A DNA stretch of 64,000 bases from JAEUIE01 sp046350055 (GTDB lineage: Bacteria > Planctomycetota > Planctomycetia > Gemmatales > HRBIN36): contig JAXMBC010000001.1 of assembly GCA_046350055.1 (NCBI GenBank), forward strand, positions 2,666,001-2,730,000. The letters are read 5' to 3'. A model generated the notes under the pieces. The model was not told where the DNA came from, made no database searches, and saw nothing but the letters and a program-made list of their open reading frames with translations. This document shows positions 34,630-42,865 of this stretch, one piece after another; the stretch's first letter is position 1, and every line of letters begins with the position of its first letter. The translations under genes were made by a program, and so were the position numbers.

Positions 34630-34663
34630 TTACAGTGCTGTAACAGTGTGAACCGTGCGGTTC
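34630..34663 (+). promoter_or_regulatory. Two adjacent perfect palindromes upstream of the kinase gene
   Basis: TTACAG-TG-CTGTAA (34630-34643) and GAACCG-TG-CGGTTC (34650-34663), each a 6-bp dyad around TG, lie 34-67 bp before the kinase start. They may be operators, or the second may belong to a repeat, since GTGCGGTTCCT also occurs near 14339. Confidence 0.35.
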
Positions 34664-34696
34664 CTACCACAGCATGCTGGCTGAATTGAAGTCCTG

Positions 34697-36055
34697 ATGG
34701 CAGTCGGTCAATCCATACTGAACGGTCGTTATGAACTCGTCAACCTCCTGGGTGAAGGAGGTATGGGGCGGGTGTTCCTTGCGCAGGACAACAAGTACCA
34801 CGCCAATGTTGTCGTCAAGGCGATGCATCAGCGGTTTATCAGCGATCTCCGTTTCCACGAATTGTTCATCCGGGAAATGGAGTTTCTCAGCCAGTTCCAG
34901 CATCCCAATGTGGTCTCCTTGTTGAAGACTGGAGTCGATCCGCAACTCGGGCCGTTTCTGGTGATGGAGTATCTCGACGGCAGACCATTGGGCGACATTC
35001 TTGATGAGACGCCTGTGTTACCCGCTCGCCGGGTCGGACGCATGGTGGTACAGATCTGCAAAGCCCTGCAGGCCGCACACAACCGCGGCATCATCCACCG
35101 GGACATCAAGCCCAACAACATGATGATCCTCTTTCCCGGCACTCCCAGCGAAAAGCTCAAAGTACTGGATTTCGGGTTGGCCAAGCTGGCTGCCGCCCCT
35201 CACCTCACGCTCGAAGATCTGCGGGGTATGAATCGCAGCATGCGGGCGGTGGGTACGCCAGAGTACATGAACCCCGAGCAGATGCGAGGCAACGAAGTCG
35301 ATCACCGGGCCGATTTCTACAGCGTGGGTGTGCTGGTGTATGAAATGTTGACCGGCCGCCGGCCGTTTGATCATCCCAACGAGCAGGAACTGATGCAACT
35401 GCACCTGAAGGGGACGCCACCTTCCTTCCGGGAAGCAGGCTTGCCTGACGGCGCGTGTAAGCCTGCAGTGGAACAGGTCGTCATGTCGTGCCTGAGCAAG
35501 TATCCCATGGATCGGCCACGCGACGCTCGCGAGCTGGCAATGCGTTTCATGGCTGCCCTGGGTGAGAAACTCAAGACGGAAGAATTCGAAGAGCCTGTCA
35601 ACGCACCAGCCAAGAGCAAGACGCCCAGTGCGCTGGACGTGGCCATGCACAACACCAAGGACACATCAGTGCTCGAGGCGTGGATGCCCGAGTCCATTGC
35701 CATTCTCAAGCTCCGCAGCTTCCTCCTGGAGTTCCATGGCGAAGTGACCGAGAGTGTTCCCGGGCTGGTGAAATGCAAGCTGTGGATCGGTGGTCCTCCG
35801 GAGCCCGTGCCAGCCCCCACACTCCTGGTGAAATTGAAACTGGCCAAGCAGCCTCCACCCGCTCCGCCTCCTCCCCAGGCCGAACTCGACCTCTTCATGC
35901 AGAAGAAGGATAACAACGATAATCGACTGAGCATTACTGTCGCCCTGCGCAAACCGGAGAACTGCCCCGGCTGGCTGCATACTAAATGGAAGACCTACAA
36001 CGACAGTATCGTCAATGGGCTATGTTCCCACCTGATGGCTACCAAGATCAAGTGA
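34697..36055 (+). CDS. Hanks-type serine/threonine protein kinase
   Basis: 452 residues. The kinase domain fills about residues 10-285: Gly-rich loop GEGGMGRV, catalytic Lys in VVVKAMH, HRDIKPNN, DFGLAKL and the activation/APE-like segment GTPEYMNPEQ. The C-terminal 150 residues have no transmembrane helix; they are acidic/Pro-rich, then a compact domain with SITVALRK. Soluble Hanks kinases of this type are abundant in planctomycetes. The stop overlaps the HisA-like start. Confidence 0.93.
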   Translation: MAVGQSILNGRYELVNLLGEGGMGRVFLAQDNKYHANVVVKAMHQRFISDLRFHELFIREMEFLSQFQHPNVVSLLKTGVDPQLGPFLVMEYLDGRPLGDILDETPVLPARRVGRMVVQICKALQAAHNRGIIHRDIKPNNMMILFPGTPSEKLKVLDFGLAKLAAAPHLTLEDLRGMNRSMRAVGTPEYMNPEQMRGNEVDHRADFYSVGVLVYEMLTGRRPFDHPNEQELMQLHLKGTPPSFREAGLPDGACKPAVEQVVMSCLSKYPMDRPRDARELAMRFMAALGEKLKTEEFEEPVNAPAKSKTPSALDVAMHNTKDTSVLEAWMPESIAILKLRSFLLEFHGEVTESVPGLVKCKLWIGGPPEPVPAPTLLVKLKLAKQPPPAPPPPQAELDLFMQKKDNNDNRLSITVALRKPENCPGWLHTKWKTYNDSIVNGLCSHLMATKIK

Positions 36056-36780
36056 TCCCACGTTGCATTCTGCCTGTCATGGACCTGAAAGCAGGTCAGG
36101 TAGTTCACGCATTGGCAGGCCGTCGTTGCACGTATCGTCCCCTGCACACTCCCTGGATCTCTGATGCTCATCAGCCGATCAAGTTGGCCAAGGCTGTTCG
36201 TGAGCGATTTCAATGGAACGAATGGTATGTTGCTGATCTTGATGCAATCGAGGGGAGGGGGCAGCAGCATGAACTGATCCAGCAACTGGTGAATGACGGC
36301 TTTCAACTCTGGCTGGACGCAGGCATCCGGACCATGAGCCAGGTGGATGACCTCTCGCAACGGGGCTTATCCAGAATCATCCTGGCTAGTGAATGCCTGC
36401 AAGCTGATGAATCCTGGCAGGATCTTGATCAGCACCCCGTCCGCGATCAACTGGTATTCAGCCTCGACCTCTTTCAGGGACAGGTACGTACTGACCCGGC
36501 ACTCTTTCCTGGTGCTGACTGGATCGACATCATCAGGAAAGTACATCTCTGGGGAATACGCACGATCATGGTGCTGGATGTTGCTGACGTCGGCATGCAG
36601 GGCGGATGTTCCACACACAACATCTGCCGTGAGATTCATCGGCTGTGGCCTGAACTGGAAATTGTCACCGGCGGTGGCATCCGCTCTACCGCAGACATTA
36701 CAGCACTAAGCGAAATGGGGGTCAGTCGAGTACTCGTCTCCACCTGGCTGCATCAGTTCGCTACCACGAACGTTCGTTAG
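36052..36780 (+). CDS. HisA/HisF-related TIM-barrel protein
   Basis: About 242 residues from the GTG at 36052, whose G overlaps the kinase stop (GTGA). It opens VIPRCILPVMDLKAGQVVHA, keeps VADLDAIEGRG, LDAGIRT, FSLDLFQGQV, VLDVADVG and IVTGGGIRS, the phosphate-gripping strands of HisA-type barrels. It resembles the HisAF-related group found with methanopterin-linked C1 metabolism rather than the histidine pathway, because the active-site pattern diverges. An upstream ATG at 35986 gives a 70-bp overlap. Confidence 0.75.
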   Translation: MIPRCILPVMDLKAGQVVHALAGRRCTYRPLHTPWISDAHQPIKLAKAVRERFQWNEWYVADLDAIEGRGQQHELIQQLVNDGFQLWLDAGIRTMSQVDDLSQRGLSRIILASECLQADESWQDLDQHPVRDQLVFSLDLFQGQVRTDPALFPGADWIDIIRKVHLWGIRTIMVLDVADVGMQGGCSTHNICREIHRLWPELEIVTGGGIRSTADITALSEMGVSRVLVSTWLHQFATTNVR

Positions 36781-37444
36781 TCCACTGTTTAGCCTGTTCC
36801 GTAAGCGCGTTCATCTGCCGTTCCAGCTCACGTGCATAGGGTTCCAGTTCTTCCTTGCTCAAGTCAGGTGGGACAACCAGTGGTTTTCCTGCAATACCTG
36901 CCGCCCTGCTGAATGGCCAGGGTACACCAAAGCGATCCCAGCTTGGTGCATACCAGGCACGATGATAGTGCAGTCCGACGGGAACGATGGAAAAGCCGGT
37001 GCGTGATGCCAGGTAGACCGTGCCCAGTTGTGCCACCCGGCGGGGGCCGCGGGGGCCATCAGGAGTGATGGCCAGGTGACCCCGGTGCGATGCTTCCAGC
37101 ATCTGCATGAGGGCGGGTACACCGCTTTTACTGGTCGATCCGCGTACTACATTCATTCCCAGGTGTCGAATTACCTGGCTGATGATTTCACCGTCGGCAT
37201 GATTGCTGATGAGGATGGCCACGTTCTGGTGATGGCCATACCGGCCTGCCATGTACAGAATGCCTTCATGCCAGAAGGCGAAGATATAACGCCCGGTATT
37301 CCTGGGGTGCGAGGGGAGGACTTCAGGTACCACCAGGTATTCCCGGGTTCGCACCGTTCCCATCCACATCCGGATGATCCACGAGAGAATCAGTCCCAGC
37401 AACTTGATCAAACCAGGATGACGTAGCTTCATGCTGCCTCTCAT
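36761..37444 (-). CDS. Lysophospholipid acyltransferase family protein (DUF374-like)
   Basis: About 227 residues. The hydrophobic N-terminus (LIKLLGLILSWIIRMW) anchors it to the membrane. Motifs are FAFWHEGILYMAG, ILISNHADGEII, VRGSTSKSG and TPDGPRGPRRVAQ, diagnostic of the DUF374 acyltransferase group that acts on lipid precursors. The ATG at 37444 has GGGAGG about 8 nt upstream; ATG 37432 is also plausible. Its 3' end overlaps the convergent HisA-like stop by 20 bp. A hairpin in the leader may hide its ribosome site. Confidence 0.85.
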   Translation of the reverse strand: MRGSMKLRHPGLIKLLGLILSWIIRMWMGTVRTREYLVVPEVLPSHPRNTGRYIFAFWHEGILYMAGRYGHHQNVAILISNHADGEIISQVIRHLGMNVVRGSTSKSGVPALMQMLEASHRGHLAITPDGPRGPRRVAQLGTVYLASRTGFSIVPVGLHYHRAWYAPSWDRFGVPWPFSRAAGIAGKPLVVPPDLSKEELEPYARELERQMNALTEQAKQWTNERSW

Positions 37445-37451
37445 CCAACGA

Positions 37452-37470
37452 CCCTCCCGGCAAGGGAGGG
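37452..37470 (-). promoter_or_regulatory. Leader hairpin covering the acyltransferase ribosome site
   Basis: GGGAGGG (37464-37470) and CCCTCCC (37452-37458) on the plus strand pair over 5 nt. In the minus-strand RNA the downstream arm is GGGAGGG, which includes the probable Shine-Dalgarno site before ATG 37444. No T run follows, so it is not an obvious terminator. Confidence 0.45.
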
Positions 37471-37496
37471 CCAGATTGATTTCACACTTTGTACTG

Positions 37497-37682
37497 CTAC
37501 TTGCCCTTCTTTGCCGCGTTGGCAATGCCCCTGGCAAGCACTTCCAGCAGGGTGCTGTTGTCGAGCTTGGCCAGCACCTTGAACGCTTCCGAAAGCACCC
37601 GCTTGGTCTCGGCTGCATTGATCTTGGTCTTGTCCGTATCCACCTTGCGGCAGACTTCATCATAAAACTGAGACAGATTCAT
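37497..37682 (-). CDS. Small helical protein, unknown
   Basis: 61 residues from the ATG at 37682, which has GGAG 8 nt upstream; the frame runs further upstream without a ribosome site. Sequence starts MNLSQFYDEVCRKVDTDKTK and is predicted helical, with NAAETKRVLSEAF and a basic end ANAAKKGK. No domain recognised. It lies 52 bp upstream of the acyltransferase start on the same strand. Confidence 0.65.
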   Translation of the reverse strand: MNLSQFYDEVCRKVDTDKTKINAAETKRVLSEAFKVLAKLDNSTLLEVLARGIANAAKKGK

Positions 37683-37754
37683 CGCACAACTCCGGTAGTT
37701 GACACACGTTGTTCGAATGGTACGCGACCGGCATGGGATTGCCAAGCAGAAACC

Positions 37755-38711
37755 TTATTCCACGTTGACCAGGACCTTGACCGGATCGGCTTGCCCTTTG
37801 AGGAAGACGCGAACCTCAGCATCGAAAGGCGCCTCACGTGGTAGTTGTTTTTCCAGTGATACGGTCAGTGTTACCGAAGCGGCATTCTGTGTGGCCAGGC
37901 TTGCCTGCACCCCGGGGCTGGCTTCCATCCGTTCGATCTGCACACCTTCACCATGCTGATCACGGATCGTTACATTCCGGCTGGCACTGACGGTGGGACT
38001 GAGTGTCACCAGGTACGGCGAGACCACGAATCGTGCCTTGGGTTTCTTCACAATGGAGATAGGCACCCGCAGTACGGGATAGGTCGCATCGCTGGTGTAG
38101 ATAATCACTTCATGATCATGACGGCCTGCTGGCAGGTCTTCGCGGACACTCACCTGCAGCGCATACTGTGGCTGAGGTGTTGCCTGGGCAGGTTGTATCC
38201 ACTCAGCATTCAGGTAGGGTGAAGTCCGCTCCAGTTTCACCGGTTGCAGTACTGTTGCCCGCTTGTCCAGGATGGTGATGATCTGCGGGCGGGGCTTTTC
38301 TCCATAACAGGTGATGGCTGTGGGCGTGACTACAATTTCCTGAATGATGCGTGCCGTGATGATGAACTGCTGTTCTTTGATCTGGCTCGCTTCGGGATAG
38401 CGTAACTTGACACCGAAGGTGGTGGGGCCGGGATTCGACGCCAGCGTGTTGATATCGAGTTTGAGTGTGCCCGTAGCTCCTGGTGCCAGGCTGGAAGGTT
38501 CCAGTACCGGGCGAATGCACCCACAACTCGACTTGAGTTCCTGCACCGTGATGGCGGAACTGGTCGTGTTTGTAACCTGAATAGTATGGGCGAAGACCTG
38601 TCCGGCTTTCACATCACCCAGGTCGATGATCGCTGGCTGAAATGTCAGTTGTGCCCAGGCATGATGGGACATCGCAATCCATAACAGGCATGCCAGACAT
38701 ATCTGCTTCAT
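37755..38711 (-). CDS. Exported DUF1573 protein
   Basis: 318 residues. The ATG at 38711 has GGAGGAG 5 nt upstream and gives a signal peptide (ICLACLLWIAMSHHAWAQ). The N-terminal DUF1573 domain has LGDVKAGQVFAHTIQVTNT and the Cys pair SSCGCIRP. The C-terminal half reads as further Ig-like beta domains. Found in the periplasm of planctomycetes and Bacteroidetes; function is unknown. Upstream neighbour on the same strand is pdhB. Confidence 0.85.
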   Translation of the reverse strand: MKQICLACLLWIAMSHHAWAQLTFQPAIIDLGDVKAGQVFAHTIQVTNTTSSAITVQELKSSCGCIRPVLEPSSLAPGATGTLKLDINTLASNPGPTTFGVKLRYPEASQIKEQQFIITARIIQEIVVTPTAITCYGEKPRPQIITILDKRATVLQPVKLERTSPYLNAEWIQPAQATPQPQYALQVSVREDLPAGRHDHEVIIYTSDATYPVLRVPISIVKKPKARFVVSPYLVTLSPTVSASRNVTIRDQHGEGVQIERMEASPGVQASLATQNAASVTLTVSLEKQLPREAPFDAEVRVFLKGQADPVKVLVNVE

Positions 38712-38795
38712 ACCATCTCCTCCGTGCGATGCCCTTATAAAGGGGAACGCCGAATGGAGCAATGGCAGATCGATCAACTAACGCAGCAGCCCGGC

Positions 38796-39776
38796 CTAGA
38801 ACTCTACCGTCTTTCGTAAGGCCGCGATGATCCGCGGCACACTGGGCAGATACCCCGATTCGCGGGCAAAGAAGGGGTAGGGGATATCGTAGCCACAGAC
38901 ACGGGCGATAGGAGCTTCAAGGTGCATCAGGGCGTGATCGTTGATACGGGCGATGACCTCAGCACCGACACCACAGCTTTGCGGCGCTTCGTGAACAATC
39001 ACGCAACGCCCCGTCTTCTTGACCGAGTTGACAATCGTTTCCGTGTCGAGTGGAACGATCGAAAGGAGGTCAATGACTTCGACTGAGACTTTCAGCTCTG
39101 AAGCAGCCTTATCTGCAGCTTCCAGGCTTTCCTGCAGCATCGCACCGTAACTGATCAGGGTGATATCCTTGCCCTCATGCATGACGTGGGCCTGGCCGAA
39201 GGGGATAGCTTCACTGCCTTCAGGCACTTCTTCCCGGATGGCCCGGTAGACCCGCTTGGGTTCAAGGAACATCACCGGATCGGGATCGCGAATGGAACTG
39301 AGCAGCAGGCCATGAGCCGTCTTCGGGCTGCTGGGGAAAACCACTTTCAGGCCGGGCGACTGAACGTAGAGTGCTTCTTCAGAATCGTTATGGTGTTCCA
39401 GTGCACGAATGCCGCCACCGATGGGAGCTCTCATCACCATGGGCACATTGTAATGTCCCCATGAGCGGGTGCGGTAACGGGCCGCATGGCAATTGAGCTG
39501 GTGGAAGCCATTGTGCATGAAGCCGGAGAACTGAATCTCAGCAACAGGCTTGAGTCCGCCCAGAGCCATGCCCAGGGCGCACCCGAGGATACCCGCTTCA
39601 GAGACAGGCGTATCAATGACACGCCTGGTACCGAACCGATCAAGCAGGCCTTCTGTGACGCGGAACACGCCGCCGACCTGTGCGACATCTTCGCCCAGGA
39701 CCACGACCTTGTCATCGCGTTCCATTTCCTCGTGCAGGGCTTGGTTCAGGGCTTTTACCATATTGACGACAGGCAT
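38796..39776 (-). CDS. pdhB: Pyruvate dehydrogenase E1 beta subunit
   Basis: 326 residues; with the alpha subunit it forms the heterotetrameric thiamine-dependent E1 that decarboxylates pyruvate (or another 2-oxo acid). MERDDKVVVLGEDVAQVGG, TPVSEAGILGCALGMAL and FLEPKRVYR are signature segments. It lies 112 bp after pdhA on the same strand. No E2 or E3 gene is adjacent, so a branched-chain 2-oxo acid role cannot be excluded. Confidence 0.9.
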   Translation of the reverse strand: MPVVNMVKALNQALHEEMERDDKVVVLGEDVAQVGGVFRVTEGLLDRFGTRRVIDTPVSEAGILGCALGMALGGLKPVAEIQFSGFMHNGFHQLNCHAARYRTRSWGHYNVPMVMRAPIGGGIRALEHHNDSEEALYVQSPGLKVVFPSSPKTAHGLLLSSIRDPDPVMFLEPKRVYRAIREEVPEGSEAIPFGQAHVMHEGKDITLISYGAMLQESLEAADKAASELKVSVEVIDLLSIVPLDTETIVNSVKKTGRCVIVHEAPQSCGVGAEVIARINDHALMHLEAPIARVCGYDIPYPFFARESGYLPSVPRIIAALRKTVEF

Positions 39777-39802
39777 CGAACTGCTTCCGGTGTAAGTTAC
39801 TG

Positions 39803-39870
39803 TGCGGTTTCATGGAGAACGGTATTGATGCCGCGTGGCTTGCGGCTCGCTAACGCTTGCTGTTACAAGC
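39803..39870. repeat. Possible dispersed repeat in the pdhA-pdhB spacer
   Basis: The 112-bp spacer contains CCGCGTGGCTTGCGGCTCGC followed by TAACGCTTGCTGTTAC. Its CTCGCTNACGCTT core resembles the right arm of the hpnE element (58974-58994), and its reverse complement matches the 14355 segment. Assignment to one family is uncertain. Confidence 0.35.
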
Positions 39871-39888
39871 TGATGTCATGCCGGGCAG

Positions 39889-40980
39889 TTAGTGCTGCAA
39901 GGCTGCAACCTGATCTGCGAACTCGAGAGCCTGTTCCTTCTGGGCGACCAGATCGGGCGTCATCTCGGCATAGACGTGGTCAAACATCTCATAGGGATTG
40001 ATCGTCTGGAATTCAGCCTCGGCTTCCCGGACGGCGTCTTCAATCTCGACGGCAATCTCCTGCTCAAGCTGGGCCTGCCATTCCGCGGACCAGAGCTTCT
40101 TACCTTCCATGTAGGTCTTGAACCGCAACAGTGGATCACGAGGTTTCCAGGCTTCCACTTCCTTTTCGTTACGGTATCGCTTGGGATCATCTGCAGTGGT
40201 GTGGGCCCCCAGTCGATAGGTCACGCTTTCGATCAGCGTCGGGCCATCGCCCCTGCGTGCCCGTTCAAGAGCTTCCTTGCAGGCGACGAAAGTAGCCATG
40301 AAATCGTTGCCATCGACCTGCACACCGGGGAAGCCGTAGCCGACGGCCTTCTGGGCGAGTGTCTCGGAGGCACTTTGCGTGCGGCGGGGCACCGAGATAG
40401 CCCAGCCATTATTGATGCAAACAAAAACGACCGGTAGCTTGAAGATACCGGCCATGTTGCATGCTTCGTGGAAGTCGCCCTCAGAGGAGCCACCATCTCC
40501 GAAGAATATCAGGACGACTCCTGCCTTCTGCTGAATCTGATGTGCCCAGGCCAGGCCCGCTCCGTGCAGCGTCTGGCTGCCGATCGCAATGGGAATCGGC
40601 AGAATCTTGCACTCAGGCGGGAAGACATTGGCTTCTTCCATGCCCATGAAGTACTGCAGAATATTCTTGACGGGGCAGCCCCGATAGAAGAGGGCAGCGG
40701 TTTCGCGGAAGGCCGGAACGATCACATCATCCTTGCCGAGTGCGTAACCATAACCCAGGCATCCTTCCTGGCCTTTAACACCGGGGAAAGTACCCATGCG
40801 GCCCTGGGCTTGGAGCTTATACATGCGGTCGTCCACCATGCGTGCCTTCAGCATCGCCCGGTAGAGTTCCTTCAAGTCCTTATCTGGTATTTTGGGGTCA
40901 AGCTGGGGATCGACGTTACCGTTCTGATCCATGACTTGAATGTGTTCGATGGTGAAGTTCTTCAGTACCGAACGGGGCAT
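39889..40980 (-). CDS. pdhA: Pyruvate dehydrogenase E1 alpha subunit
   Basis: About 363 residues. The thiamine-diphosphate motif is GDGGSSEGDFHEACNMAG...CINN, and the N-terminus LYRAMLKARMVDDRMYKLQ matches E1 alpha. The phosphorylation-loop-type region YRLGAHTTADDPKRYRN is intact. I chose the ATG at 40980 (MPRSVLKNFTIEHIQ); the long extension to 41139 has no support. It precedes pdhB. A homodimeric E1 (aceE) also occurs at 61200. Confidence 0.9.
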   Translation of the reverse strand: MPRSVLKNFTIEHIQVMDQNGNVDPQLDPKIPDKDLKELYRAMLKARMVDDRMYKLQAQGRMGTFPGVKGQEGCLGYGYALGKDDVIVPAFRETAALFYRGCPVKNILQYFMGMEEANVFPPECKILPIPIAIGSQTLHGAGLAWAHQIQQKAGVVLIFFGDGGSSEGDFHEACNMAGIFKLPVVFVCINNGWAISVPRRTQSASETLAQKAVGYGFPGVQVDGNDFMATFVACKEALERARRGDGPTLIESVTYRLGAHTTADDPKRYRNEKEVEAWKPRDPLLRFKTYMEGKKLWSAEWQAQLEQEIAVEIEDAVREAEAEFQTINPYEMFDHVYAEMTPDLVAQKEQALEFADQVAALQH

Positions 40981-41247
40981 AGTGGAGTATCCCTTCTCGA
41001 CCGGGGAGAGGCCGTTGAGATGATGGCAACACCGAAGTGCCGCAAAACTGCTCATCCTCATTATAGATCGATGACGCAGTTCGTGGATGACAAATCGAGT
41101 TGTATCCCTGTGGAAGCGAAGAGCAACTCTTGACGACACGAAAAAAGGGAACTAGCAGCACAGTCGCTTGTGCGGAAGCAGGGGAAGTCACTGGCAATAC
41201 CTGCCAGAATCAGCTACGATGGATGCAGATAAACCGTTGAGGTCATT

Positions 41248-42153
41248 ATGCTTCGTGTTGCTTGTCCCCAGTGCAGAAAGTCGCTCGGCTTGCCCGATAC
41301 CGCAGCTGGTAAATCGGTGAAATGCCCGCAGTGCCAGAGCGTTTTTCAGGCTCCGTCCATGGCCAAGGCGGCGGCTGCCAAAGCTGGACCTGCCAAGCCA
41401 GTGCCGGCAGCAGCTGCTGCTCCGGAAAAGCCTTACGATGAGTATGCTGAAGCAACACCTTACGCTCTGCGAGAAGATGCCCCCACTCCTGAACAGCTCC
41501 GCAAGTCGGCTCAGGGTGCAGCGATTGACCAGATGGTTATTGATGCCAAGCGTGCCAAGAAACGTAACCAGGCCTGGGAATATGTGGGAACTCCAGCCAA
41601 GTTCATCAAGCGTGCTGCTCTCTCAGCCTGCATCTTCTGGCTGTGCACCTATGTTTTCATGACGATGATGATCGTCCTGGCAAATCACAACATGGAACAG
41701 GCGGATAAAGGTGGCGGGTTTGTCAGCCAGGGTGGTGTCAAATCAAAGCCCAAATACCTTTTCATTCAGGAAATCTTTCCTGAAGTGACTCCTGAGACCA
41801 TCAGGCCACTTGCATTCTGGGCCATCATCACTGGTGGCTTGGTTGTGGCACTTGCCGTCTATGGGTTGCAGTTGGCCGGTGCGGAGCAGATGAAAAAGCT
41901 CGAGAACTATCGCCTTGCTCTCTTTGCCATGATCGTAGGCACCCTGTCGCTCAATCTGTTTGGCATCTGGGGTCTGCTCGTCCTGATGGATAAGGGTGTG
42001 CAGTACGAATTCCGGGTGTCCCAGCGTCGACGGGAAGGCAAGGAAGGCGAAGCCATTTATCAAGACGATGATGACGAGGAAGAAGAGGAAGACGACGAGG
42101 AAGAAGACGAAGAGGAAGAAGAAACAGTGGTCGCTGGGAAAAAGAAGCGATAA
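41248..42153 (+). CDS. Zinc-ribbon membrane protein with acidic tail
   Basis: 301 residues. The N-terminus is an MJ0042-type zinc ribbon with two CPQC knuckles (residues 7-10 and 27-30). An Ala/Pro-rich linker follows, then three to four hydrophobic helices (ALSACIFWLCTYVFMTMMIV, AFWAIITGGLVVALAVYGL, ALFAMIVGTLSLNLFGIWGL), and a strongly acidic tail of about 25 Asp/Glu residues ending KKKR. Function unknown; the plan is common in planctomycetes. Monocistronic. Confidence 0.75.
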   Translation: MLRVACPQCRKSLGLPDTAAGKSVKCPQCQSVFQAPSMAKAAAAKAGPAKPVPAAAAAPEKPYDEYAEATPYALREDAPTPEQLRKSAQGAAIDQMVIDAKRAKKRNQAWEYVGTPAKFIKRAALSACIFWLCTYVFMTMMIVLANHNMEQADKGGGFVSQGGVKSKPKYLFIQEIFPEVTPETIRPLAFWAIITGGLVVALAVYGLQLAGAEQMKKLENYRLALFAMIVGTLSLNLFGIWGLLVLMDKGVQYEFRVSQRRREGKEGEAIYQDDDDEEEEEDDEEEDEEEEETVVAGKKKR

Positions 42154-42278
42154 TCTGCTGCTCCAAAAGTCCATGTGAGACACTCTGGTTTCCGCTCTGT
42201 TCTGTCTATAATGTCGGCAAGTTCCTCCCCTGGCGGTCAGTTCCGCTGGAGAGGGGGCAACTCTCCAGGAGATATCCC

Positions 42279-42692
42279 GTGAAGTGGTTTGCATCACTCT
42301 CTCTCGCATTGCTCGTCCTCAGCTTCACCGTTGCCCAGGATGACAAAAAGGATAACGACAAGTTTCAGGGCAAATGGAACATGACCAAGGGCGAAATGAA
42401 CGGCGAAAGCCTGCCCGAGGACTTTGTGAAGGGATTCTCCCTTACCTTCACCAAGGACAAGTTTGAAGCCAAGATGGGTGATGGCTCAGGCGAAGAAGGT
42501 ACCTTCAAGCTCGACTCCTCTGCCAAGCCCGGCAAGGCTGAATTCACAGCCGGTGGCGAGACCCGCAAGGGCATCTTCAAGTTTGACGGCGATGACCTGC
42601 ACCTGTGCGTCAGCGACAAAGGCGGCGAAACCCCCAAGGACTTCAGTGGTAAGGATGGCAACATCTTCTTTGTCCTGAAGAAAGCCAAGTAA
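42279..42692 (+). CDS. Exported TIGR03067-type small protein
   Basis: 137 residues with a signal peptide (SLSLALLVLSFTVAQ). Motifs NDKFQGKWNMTKGEMNGE, KGIFKFDGDDLHLCVSD and a C-terminal FFVLKK fit the planctomycete-specific TIGR03067 family of unknown function. It precedes a strong hairpin. Confidence 0.85.
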   Translation: MKWFASLSLALLVLSFTVAQDDKKDNDKFQGKWNMTKGEMNGESLPEDFVKGFSLTFTKDKFEAKMGDGSGEEGTFKLDSSAKPGKAEFTAGGETRKGIFKFDGDDLHLCVSDKGGETPKDFSGKDGNIFFVLKKAK

Positions 42693-42714
42693 GAAAGTAC
42701 TCCTGTACCACCAC

Positions 42715-42744
42715 CAACAGCCACGAAGCAATTCGTGGCTGTTG
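42715..42744 (+). terminator. Strong hairpin after the TIGR03067 gene
   Basis: A perfect 13-bp stem, CAACAGCCACGAA (42715-42727) with TTCGTGGCTGTTG (42732-42744), loop GCAA. The T tail is weak (TCGTTAAT). Confidence 0.65.
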
Positions 42745-42865
42745 TCGTTAATAGACACCCCGGAGTAACCCTTACCAGCCGAACAGCTTACCCTGTTTAA
42801 CAGTTAATCTGCACCACCTCTAACGAACCTGCTGGCTGTAGCTCTGCCATGACGCCGATGACAGC

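Noticed and set aside
37445..37663. 73-residue N-terminal extension of the acyltransferase
   Set aside because: It overlaps the small gene at 37497-37682 in another frame and has no family similarity.
40981..41139. Long N-terminal extension of PdhA
   Set aside because: No ribosome site and not expected for E1 alpha.
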